From contig JBBFLK010000008.1 of the NCBI GenBank assembly GCA_037479115.1, forward strand, positions 1 through 64,000: 64,000 nucleotides of DNA, read 5' to 3'. The DNA is from Anaerohalosphaeraceae bacterium (GTDB lineage: Bacteria; Planctomycetota; Phycisphaerae; Sedimentisphaerales; Anaerohalosphaeraceae). Of the stretch, positions 1-7,042 are shown piece after piece. Under the pieces are notes generated by a model. The model worked only from the letters and a program-made list of their open reading frames with translations. It did no database searches and was not told the origin of the DNA. Position 1 is the stretch's first letter. The number at the start of each line of letters is the position of its first letter. The position numbers and the translations under genes were made by a program.

Positions 1-89
1 TTAATCTGGCCAAAAACCGGGTGCCGGACCCGCGTCCGTTTGAAAATGAAGACCTTCACTATATGGTCCGCGGCTACCTGCCCCGGTAA
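1..89 (+). CDS. C-terminal fragment of an unidentified protein
   Basis: An open frame enters from the left edge and stops at TAA (87-89). It gives about 28 residues ending in HYMVRGYLPR. The 28-bp gap to the next gene and the shared strand suggest it belongs to the alpha-glucan gene group downstream. The fragment is too short to assign a family. It could also be chance, but it is open to the edge in a frame whose composition resembles the neighbouring genes. Confidence 0.45.
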   Translation, partial: NLAKNRVPDPRPFENEDLHYMVRGYLPR

Positions 90-116
90 GAAAACAAAAA
101 GCAATACAACGAACGG

Positions 117-1973
117 ATGAGGGAAATGAAAAGACTGTACCGAACAGGCCTGTTGTTCTGCGCGGGACTGACTGCTGTGTTTGGGGCCGTTGCTTCGGCC
201 GCTCCTTCCCGCCCATACACTTGTCTGACTGCATTGGAGGGCGATTGGAATCAGGATTGTACAGTCAATCTGGAGGATTTTGCCCTGCTGGCCTCCGAAT
301 GGCTTCAAACACAGCAGAAAGCCCATTTGGAATCGATAGCACCGCAGTGGCTCTCCTCCGTTGTGAAAGTCGGGGCTCAGCTTCCATATCTCGAATACGA
401 AGCGGAAGAGGCCCAGACGAATGCCTCTCTCATCGGTCCCAACCGAACCTACCTGACTCAGGCCGCAGAGGCCTCCGGACGCAAAGCCGTCAGACTCACG
501 AATACAGGCCATTTTGTTGAGTTCACCCTCGCCGAACCGGCCAATGCGATGGTCCTTCGCTTCTGCATCCCGGACTCCGCCGATGGGGCCGGCGCCCAGC
601 ACACCCTCAGTCTTTATCTGAACGACATTCACCACAGCGATTTGCTCCTGACATCCGCCTACAGCTGGGTGTACGGGGCTTATCCCTATACCAACAATCC
701 TTCCGACGGCAGTCCGCACCACTTCTTCGATGAAACCGCGGTGCTTTTTGGACAAGTCCTCCCGTCCGGCACACGGATACGCCTGCAGAAGGACGCCGGC
801 GATACGGCCCCTTATTACCTGATTGACCTGATCGAATTGGAACTGGCGGATGAGCCGCTGCCGAAACCGGCGGATTTCCTTTGTCTGACCGATTTCGGTG
901 CGATTCCCGATGATTCCATCGACGACACACAAGCCCTTCGAAATGCCGTTGCGGAGGCCCAGGCACAAGGCAAAGGGTTGTGGATTCCGCCCGGCCGGTT
1001 CCTCATCACCGACCGAGTCAACCTTGAAAATGTCACGCTGCGAGGAGCGGGGATTTGGCACTCTCTCCTGCAGGGACTTAACGTCCGACTCTACGGCCGC
1101 GGAGGCACCATCATCCTGTCCGATTTCAAAATCGACGGACTGAGCACCTATCGAACGTCCGGCCAGCGCACCGGCATCGAAGGACGATTCGGCCCGGGCT
1201 CACGCATCGAGCGGGTCTGGATTGAGCATACCGAAGCCGGCATCTGGGTCAGCGGACCCAGCGACGGACTGACCATCACCGGCTGCCGCATCCGAAACAC
1301 CTTTGCCGACGGGCTCAACCTGGCCTTCGGCGTGACCAACACCGTCGTGGAGCACTGTTCCGTCCGCAATACGGGCGATGACGGGCTGGCCATGTGGTCT
1401 TATACACAATGGGGCCCCGGACCCAACCAGAATAATCTGTTCCGAAACAACACCATCCAGCTGCCTATGCTGGCCAATGGCATCGGCCTTTACGGCGGCA
1501 CGGCCAACGCCGCTGACGGGAACTGGATTCGCGATACCGTCGTCAACGGCGCCGGCATCCAGATTGCCAACCGCTTCTCCTCCTATCCTTTCGCCGGTAC
1601 AACCCTCATTCAGAACAACCGACTCGAACGCACCGGCAGCCGCAGCATCGACTACAATATCAACATCGGGGCCGTCTGGCTTTTCGCATACGACGGAGAC
1701 ATCACCGCTCCGGTTCGGGCCGCCTCCAATCAGCTCCTGGACAGCACGTATCAGGGCATCCTCCTGAGCGGTTCCTCTTCCGCCAGACAGATTACCCAAA
1801 CCCGTTTCGAAACCGTTCACATCGGAAAAGCCGGAACGTACGGCATTGAAACCGCCGCCGCCGGCAGCGGATATTTCGAATATGTTTCCGTCCAAAATGC
1901 CGCCGCCGGAGGCCTGCTCCAAACGAATCCGAATTTTCAGATTACACGCGGACCCGGAAACACAGGATGGTAG
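117..1973 (+). CDS. Secreted GH87-type alpha-1,3-glucanase / mycodextranase with N-terminal dockerin-like motif
   Basis: Predicted extracellular alpha-glucan hydrolase of 618 aa. Layout: signal peptide (about 1-30), an Asp-rich dockerin-like segment (about 40-65, DCTVNLEDFALLASEWL), a CBM35/CBM6-like beta-sandwich (about 85-245), then a right-handed beta-helix (about 255-600). The helix begins with a pectate-lyase-superfamily signature (DFGAIPDDSIDDTQAL). The block ADGLNLAFG with D398 and the block NTGDDGLAM with D421/D422 have the same 23/24-residue spacing that I recall for the three catalytic Asp of GH87 Agl-KA. Start is ATG 117 or ATG 126 (MKRLYR); neither has a good ribosome binding site. 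GH13 and GH31 genes downstream support alpha-glucan as substrate. A GH28 or pectate lyase is less likely. Confidence 0.75.
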   Translation: MREMKRLYRTGLLFCAGLTAVFGAVASAAPSRPYTCLTALEGDWNQDCTVNLEDFALLASEWLQTQQKAHLESIAPQWLSSVVKVGAQLPYLEYEAEEAQTNASLIGPNRTYLTQAAEASGRKAVRLTNTGHFVEFTLAEPANAMVLRFCIPDSADGAGAQHTLSLYLNDIHHSDLLLTSAYSWVYGAYPYTNNPSDGSPHHFFDETAVLFGQVLPSGTRIRLQKDAGDTAPYYLIDLIELELADEPLPKPADFLCLTDFGAIPDDSIDDTQALRNAVAEAQAQGKGLWIPPGRFLITDRVNLENVTLRGAGIWHSLLQGLNVRLYGRGGTIILSDFKIDGLSTYRTSGQRTGIEGRFGPGSRIERVWIEHTEAGIWVSGPSDGLTITGCRIRNTFADGLNLAFGVTNTVVEHCSVRNTGDDGLAMWSYTQWGPGPNQNNLFRNNTIQLPMLANGIGLYGGTANAADGNWIRDTVVNGAGIQIANRFSSYPFAGTTLIQNNRLERTGSRSIDYNINIGAVWLFAYDGDITAPVRAASNQLLDSTYQGILLSGSSSARQITQTRFETVHIGKAGTYGIETAAAGSGYFEYVSVQNAAAGGLLQTNPNFQITRGPGNTGW

Positions 1974-2024
1974 CCGATTCAAAAAAACGATATAATTAGA
2001 AACCATTAAGGAAAGGGTGAATGT

Positions 2025-4106
2025 ATGAAAAGAATCAATCCAATTTTCCTGCTGACATGTCTTCTCTTACCCGCAGCTCCCCTGAAAGCTCTCACGCCCT
2101 CTTTAGACGGCATCTTAAGTGAATGGACAGGCCCGGAAGCGGTGTTTCTAGGCAGTCAGCCAGGCATCGGAACAGGCAAATACACCCTTCTGGCAACCTG
2201 GGATTCCGTTAATCTGTATCTGGCGGTGGACCGAAAAACCACCGGCCGCTATCTGGGCGATACGGCCAACACAGACGACTCATTTTTTGTGGCGATTGAC
2301 ATCGACGGTCAGCCCAACAGCGGCGGTGCCCAGGACGGCTACGGCATCCTGTACTTTTCCGGTCCGATGCGTCCGGACTTTATCTACTGCTATGCCGGCG
2401 GTTCGGGCTGGTATGAAACCTGCAACTGGACCGGCAGCGGCTGGAATTGGAACGGCTGGACCAATGCCGGCACCTATTACGGCTGGGCCCCATCCAACCC
2501 GGATGACGAACTGATTATTCCGCTGTCCGTCATCGGCGGCTCGCCGAACGTCCGGATTTGGGCCTGGATGACCCGCGAAGGCATTTATGACACCGTCGAC
2601 GCCTCCTGGCCCGCCGGAACAACCGGCTTTCGTCCGACGTTCGGCGATGGAATCATCGTCAGGCTGAACGCCCTTCGCGTCGCCTCCAATCCCAGCCCGG
2701 CTTTGTATTCCCAGGAAATCCCCGTCAGCAATTTGGTTCTTTCCTGGAAAATTCCGACGGACCCGAATGGAATGGCCGATCCCAATCTGATCGGATTTAA
2801 GGTCTATCTCGATACCGACCCCGACCCGAACATGGTCTATCAGGGCACTGTAACCTCCTGGGACAGTCAAACCCTTCGTGCGTCCTTCCCATTCGATTCC
2901 GCTCAAAAAGATACAACCTACTGGTGGCGTGTCGATACCATTCTGAACACGAGCAAGGTTATTGCGGGCAACATCTGGGTCTTTTCCACTGAGCTGAGCT
3001 CTCCAAAAATCACCAGTCAGCCCGCCTATCAGGTCGTTCCTGTCGGCGGAACAGCTTCCTTCTCGATTGCTGTTTCTTCGCCTTCTCCCGAGACCTATCA
3101 ATGGTATAAGGCCGTCGAAGGCGGCCCGGACATCGCCCTCACGGAAGGCGGCAAATATTCCGGCACAAAAACGGCCGTCCTGTCCATCGCAAACGCCCAG
3201 TTGTCCGACGAAGGCGGCTATTACTGTATCGTCAACAACGAATCGAATATTCCGGCCGCTTCCGAAACAGCCCTCCTCGGCATCCGGCGCCGCATCGCTT
3301 ACTGGCCCTTCGAAAACGGAAATCCCAACAGCATCGTCCCCGGCAGTCCGGCCTCCATCCTGTATGGAGACCCCGTCTTCACAACGGGCATTGTCGGAGA
3401 TGCAATGGAATTTGATGCCGATGCCGATGCGCAGGACCTCCTCTATACCAATCCGGAAGAGGCATCCTATTTTGACATCTGCAACCACTCCATGACCGTT
3501 GCCTGCTGGATTAAAGCTCCCTCCGCTGCCACCTGGGGACCGATGGTTGCCCGCAACGGCGAGTTCGGCGAGGGCTGGCAGCTCCGTCACAGCGGCTTTA
3601 CCCTCGACCGGGTCTGCCTGACCACCCGCGGCACCGGCAATGATGAGGGGACGCCCACCAACCGAACCGTCTATGACGGACAGTGGCATTATGTCGTCGG
3701 CACATTCGACGGCACTGTAAAGAAAGTCTATATCGACGGCGTTCTCAGCCGCGTCCACAGTGCTGATGACGGCTCGATCATTCAGGACTTTGATGCCGTA
3801 TCCGGACGAATCAATCCGACCGGCTCGCCCGTTTCTCTGGCCGGACGAGTCCGCGGCGACACCGTCGGAGGCCTGATTATCGAGGGCTTCTCCGTCACAG
3901 CAGGCATTCTCGATGAAGTCGAAATCTACAACTACGCCCTCGATGCCGCAGAAATCGCCCAAAAGTACGCTGACATCACCCGCACATCGGTCTGCCCGGC
4001 ACCGCTGGAGCACGACCTTAACGGCGACTGCCGCATCGATTTGGATGATTTGGCTCTCTTGGCCTCCAAGTGGCTGCTCGATACAAGCATCGCCCCGCAA
4101 AGTTAA
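2025..4106 (+). CDS. Secreted multidomain protein: CBM9-like module, Fn3-like, Ig-like, LamG, dockerin-like tail
   Basis: A 693-aa predicted exported protein with no obvious catalytic site. After a signal peptide (1-22), residues about 25-210 form a Trp/Tyr-rich beta-sandwich opening with LDGILSEW, as in CBM9/DOMON-type modules. Then come a fibronectin-like segment (about 215-320, ending TTYWWRVDT), an Ig-like domain (about 325-425, with QWYK and GGYYC), a LamG/concanavalin-like domain (about 430-655) and a dockerin-like end (664-693, DLNGDCRIDLDDLALLASKW). A strong Shine-Dalgarno (AAGGAAAGGG, 2008-2017) fixes the ATG. The first domain is closely paralogous to the whole of the next gene. A carbohydrate-binding or adhesive role on alpha-glucan is inferred from position only. 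Confidence 0.7.
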   Translation: MKRINPIFLLTCLLLPAAPLKALTPSLDGILSEWTGPEAVFLGSQPGIGTGKYTLLATWDSVNLYLAVDRKTTGRYLGDTANTDDSFFVAIDIDGQPNSGGAQDGYGILYFSGPMRPDFIYCYAGGSGWYETCNWTGSGWNWNGWTNAGTYYGWAPSNPDDELIIPLSVIGGSPNVRIWAWMTREGIYDTVDASWPAGTTGFRPTFGDGIIVRLNALRVASNPSPALYSQEIPVSNLVLSWKIPTDPNGMADPNLIGFKVYLDTDPDPNMVYQGTVTSWDSQTLRASFPFDSAQKDTTYWWRVDTILNTSKVIAGNIWVFSTELSSPKITSQPAYQVVPVGGTASFSIAVSSPSPETYQWYKAVEGGPDIALTEGGKYSGTKTAVLSIANAQLSDEGGYYCIVNNESNIPAASETALLGIRRRIAYWPFENGNPNSIVPGSPASILYGDPVFTTGIVGDAMEFDADADAQDLLYTNPEEASYFDICNHSMTVACWIKAPSAATWGPMVARNGEFGEGWQLRHSGFTLDRVCLTTRGTGNDEGTPTNRTVYDGQWHYVVGTFDGTVKKVYIDGVLSRVHSADDGSIIQDFDAVSGRINPTGSPVSLAGRVRGDTVGGLIIEGFSVTAGILDEVEIYNYALDAAEIAQKYADITRTSVCPAPLEHDLNGDCRIDLDDLALLASKWLLDTSIAPQS

Positions 4107-4125
4107 TGTCTGAGGAAATAGGATG

Positions 4126-4159
4126 GGGCTGTCCGCATCTTTCGAGGGGCGGACAGCCC
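4126..4159 (+). other. Stable hairpin between paralogous genes
   Basis: GGGCTGTCCGC (4126-4136) pairs perfectly with GCGGACAGCCC (4149-4159) around a 12-nt loop. No T-run follows directly; a T8 stretch lies 10 nt further on. It may be a weak terminator, or an mRNA-stabilising or processing hairpin between the two exported-protein genes. Confidence 0.4.
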
Positions 4160-4198
4160 ATGAAAAAATCGTTCAACTTTTTTTGAGAGGATGGGAAA

Positions 4199-4900
4199 AT
4201 GAAAAAAGGAATCTGGATGACAAGTTTGGTATGGTTGCTGACGGCCGTCGTACCTGTTTCGGCCTTCACACCGGTCCTGGACGGAGTTCTGAATGAATGG
4301 TCGGGCCCCGGCATTGTCAACCTGGGCACACAGCCGGGCATTGACATGGGCACCTACACCCTGCTGGCCGGCTGGGACGACAACAACCTGTACATCGCCG
4401 TCGACCGCAATTCAACCAATCGCTACCTCGGCGATGACTACTGGGCTCATGATTCATTCTTCGTGGCCATTGATATTGACGGCATCCCCGGCAGCGGCGC
4501 TTCACAGGACGGCTACGGCATCCTGTCTTTTGCCGGCACCATGCGGCCTGACTTTATCTACTGCTATGCGGGCGGGGCGGGCTGGTATGAAACCTGCAAC
4601 TGGGCCGGCACGTACTGGAACTGGAACGGCTGGACCAATGCCGGCACCTATTACGGCTGGAACGAGGATTATCCCAACGATGAACTGACCATCCCGCTGT
4701 CCGTCATCGGCGGCTCGCACCAGGTCATGATTTGGGCGTGGATGACCCGCGAAGGCATCTATGACACCGTCGATGCCTCCTGGCCCGCCGGCGTCACAGG
4801 ATACCGCCCTGTATTCGGGGACGGGGTGATGATCCCTGAACCGACCGCCCTGACACTGCTCGGCATAGGCGGTCTGCTGGCTGTACGCCGCAAAAAATAA
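4199..4900 (+). CDS. PEP-CTERM protein made of a single CBM9-like beta-sandwich
   Basis: A 233-aa exported protein. It has a signal peptide (1-22), one beta-sandwich domain (about 23-210) very similar to the N-terminal domain of the preceding gene, and a PEP-CTERM tail (PEPTALTLLGIGG, then RRKK). The shared blocks include RPDFIYCYAGG, WYETCNW, WNWNGWTNAGTYYGW and WAWMTREGIYDTVDASWPAG, so duplication is evident. The two proteins differ in their C-terminal ends: dockerin-like there, exosortase-type sorting signal here. No catalytic residues are evident; glycan binding is a reasonable guess. ATG 4199 follows GAGAGGATGGGAAA, a good ribosome binding site. Confidence 0.75.
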   Translation: MKKGIWMTSLVWLLTAVVPVSAFTPVLDGVLNEWSGPGIVNLGTQPGIDMGTYTLLAGWDDNNLYIAVDRNSTNRYLGDDYWAHDSFFVAIDIDGIPGSGASQDGYGILSFAGTMRPDFIYCYAGGAGWYETCNWAGTYWNWNGWTNAGTYYGWNEDYPNDELTIPLSVIGGSHQVMIWAWMTREGIYDTVDASWPAGVTGYRPVFGDGVMIPEPTALTLLGIGGLLAVRRKK

Positions 4901-4916
4901 GTCTGGGCCTGATTCT

Positions 4917-4949
4917 CCCCTTCCCGACTCCGGGTCGGGAAGGGGTTTT
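4917..4949 (+). terminator. Intrinsic terminator
   Basis: CCCCTTCCCGAC (4917-4928) pairs perfectly with GTCGGGAAGGGG (4934-4945) around a 5-nt loop, followed by TTTT and an A-run. It ends the transcript of the PEP-CTERM gene. Confidence 0.85.
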
Positions 4950-4976
4950 AAAAAAAATGCTGAAAGGCATCCAAAA

Positions 4977-6998
4977 ATGCCCAAAAGGGTAGTTTGTTTG
5001 TTTCTTTTGTGGACGTCGGTTTCCTTATTGGCCGCTGTCCCCTCCGCACGCCCGGGCATGGGAGCCGTTCCCTACACCACAGGCACCACCTTCCGGGTCT
5101 GGGCGCCGAACGCCTCTTCCGTAGCCGTCGCCGGCAATTTTAACAACTGGAGCACCACCGCAAATCCCCTGGCTTATGAGGGAAACGGTCTCTGGTCCGC
5201 CGATGTGGAAGGAGCCGCCCTTTATCAGCAATATAAATATGTCATCAACGGCTCTCTCTGGAAAATCGACCCCCGTGCCCGCGACGTCGTCAGCTCCACC
5301 GGCAATGGAATCATTGTCAGCACCAGCCACTCCTGGACCCCCTTTACCATGCCGCCCTGGAATGAACTGGTCATTTATGAGCTGCATGTCGGGACCTTCC
5401 ACGACACAAATCTTTCGGACGGAAAGCCCGGAACCTGGCTTTCGGCTATGGCCAAACTGGACCATCTTGCCGCATTGGGAGTCAATGCCGTCCAGCTGAT
5501 GCCTGTGGCCGAATTTCCCGGCGATTATTCCCTCGGCTATAATCCCTGCAATCTCTTTGCGCCCGAAAGCGCCTACGGCACCCCCGCCCAGATGCGTCAG
5601 TTCATCGACGCCTGCCATCAGCGCGGCATCGCCGTCCTTCTGGACGTTGTGTACAATCACTGGGGGCCGACGGATTTGGAGTATTCTCTCTGGCAGTTCG
5701 ACGGATTCAGCACTTCCCCGGACACGGGCGGCATTTATTTTTACGAAAACCACCTTCGCTATACCCCCTGGGGCGCTACGCGGCCGAATTTTGACAGCGG
5801 ACCGGTTCGCTCCTTCATTCGCGACAACGTGATATACTGGCTGACTGACTACAACCTCGACGGCATCCGGATGGACGGCACCGCCTATATTCGCGAAGTG
5901 GACATCGGCGGCCCCGAAATCCCCGCCGGATGGTCCCTGATGCAGTGGATTAATAACGAAATCGACGCCGCCTTCCCCGCCAAAATCTCCATTGCCGAGG
6001 ATATGCGGGACAATGTATGGCTCACCAAACCGACCGGTGCCGGCGGAGCCGGTTTCGATTCCCAGTGGGACCCCGGCTTCCATCACAAAGTCGTCGCCGC
6101 CCTCGAAACCGCCTACGACGACTACCGCAATATGTGGGACATCCGCGATGCCATCGTGCATCTGTACAACGGCTGGGACACACAGCGGGTCATCTATACC
6201 GAAAGCCACGATGAAGTCGGAGCCGCCAGCGGAAAAGCCCGTGTGCCCTCCCGAATCTGGTGGGAGCAGCCGGCCAGCTACTATTCCAAAAAACGCTCCA
6301 CACTCGGTGCCGGGCTTGTTTTTACCAGTCCGGGAATTCCCATGCTTTTTATGGGGCAGGAATTTCTCGAAAGCGGCTCCTGGCATGACAATACCCCGCT
6401 GGACTGGAGCAAAAACACAACCTTCGCCGGCATCCGGCAGCTTTATACAGACCTGATTGCTCTCCGCCGAAACCGTTCCGGCCTGACCAAAGGCCTGATG
6501 GCCAAAAATGTCAGCGTCTTTCACGTCAATAACTCCGCCAAGGTGATTGCCTTCCACCGCTGGTGGAACGGCGGACCGCGGGATGATGTCGTCATCGCCG
6601 CCAACTTTTCTTATCAGGGCTTTACCAGCTACAACATCGGTTTTCCCCGCCCGGGACGCTGGAGAGTCCGCTTCAACAGCGACTGGAACGGCTATGATTC
6701 CTCCTTCGGAAACTGGAACACGCTGGACGTTTCGGCTGTGCCGGGTCCAAAAGACGGACTCGCTTACAATGCCGACATCAGCATCGCCCCTTACTCGCTT
6801 GTCATCTTCTCCCAGGGTACAACGCCCGACCTCAACCAGTCGGGCTCGGTGGACCTGAACGACTGGGCACTCTTTGCCGACCGGTGGCAGTCCGACTGCG
6901 ATTCGTGGGATGCCTGCGGCGGGGCTGACTTCAATCTCTCCGGACGAGTCGATATGGAGGATTTGGCATTCTTTGTTCAGCATTGGCTCCAGCAGTAA
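4977..6998 (+). CDS. Extracellular GH13 enzyme with CBM48 (branching-enzyme/isoamylase-like), dockerin-like tail
   Basis: A 673-aa secreted alpha-glucan-active enzyme. It has a signal peptide (about 1-20), a CBM48/E-set domain (about 28-115, FRVWAPNASSVAVAGNFNNW) and a GH13 barrel (about 120-530). GH13 regions are readable: DVVYNHWG, GIRMDGT with nucleophile D300, ISIAED with acid/base E341, and ESHDEVG with D412. A C-terminal beta-domain follows, then two dockerin-like Asp motifs (618-673). The CBM48-barrel order is that of glycogen branching enzymes and isoamylases, but export and the dockerin argue for a degradative role. Exact specificity cannot be read. It lies 44 bp upstream of the GH31 gene, probably co-transcribed. 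Confidence 0.8.
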   Translation: MPKRVVCLFLLWTSVSLLAAVPSARPGMGAVPYTTGTTFRVWAPNASSVAVAGNFNNWSTTANPLAYEGNGLWSADVEGAALYQQYKYVINGSLWKIDPRARDVVSSTGNGIIVSTSHSWTPFTMPPWNELVIYELHVGTFHDTNLSDGKPGTWLSAMAKLDHLAALGVNAVQLMPVAEFPGDYSLGYNPCNLFAPESAYGTPAQMRQFIDACHQRGIAVLLDVVYNHWGPTDLEYSLWQFDGFSTSPDTGGIYFYENHLRYTPWGATRPNFDSGPVRSFIRDNVIYWLTDYNLDGIRMDGTAYIREVDIGGPEIPAGWSLMQWINNEIDAAFPAKISIAEDMRDNVWLTKPTGAGGAGFDSQWDPGFHHKVVAALETAYDDYRNMWDIRDAIVHLYNGWDTQRVIYTESHDEVGAASGKARVPSRIWWEQPASYYSKKRSTLGAGLVFTSPGIPMLFMGQEFLESGSWHDNTPLDWSKNTTFAGIRQLYTDLIALRRNRSGLTKGLMAKNVSVFHVNNSAKVIAFHRWWNGGPRDDVVIAANFSYQGFTSYNIGFPRPGRWRVRFNSDWNGYDSSFGNWNTLDVSAVPGPKDGLAYNADISIAPYSLVIFSQGTTPDLNQSGSVDLNDWALFADRWQSDCDSWDACGGADFNLSGRVDMEDLAFFVQHWLQQ

Positions 6999-7042
6999 AA
7001 GATGGCAAAATGGATGGTCTCTGCAGAAAAGGATTGAAACTT

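Noticed and set aside
1-234. A 77-codon - strand ORF at the left edge
   Set aside because: It overlaps the start and signal-peptide region of the GH87 gene in antisense and has no supporting features.
2280-6983. Long - strand open frames (606 and 652 codons) opposite the alpha-glucan genes
   Set aside because: They mirror codon choice on the real + strand genes, have no ribosome binding sites and no recognisable domains.
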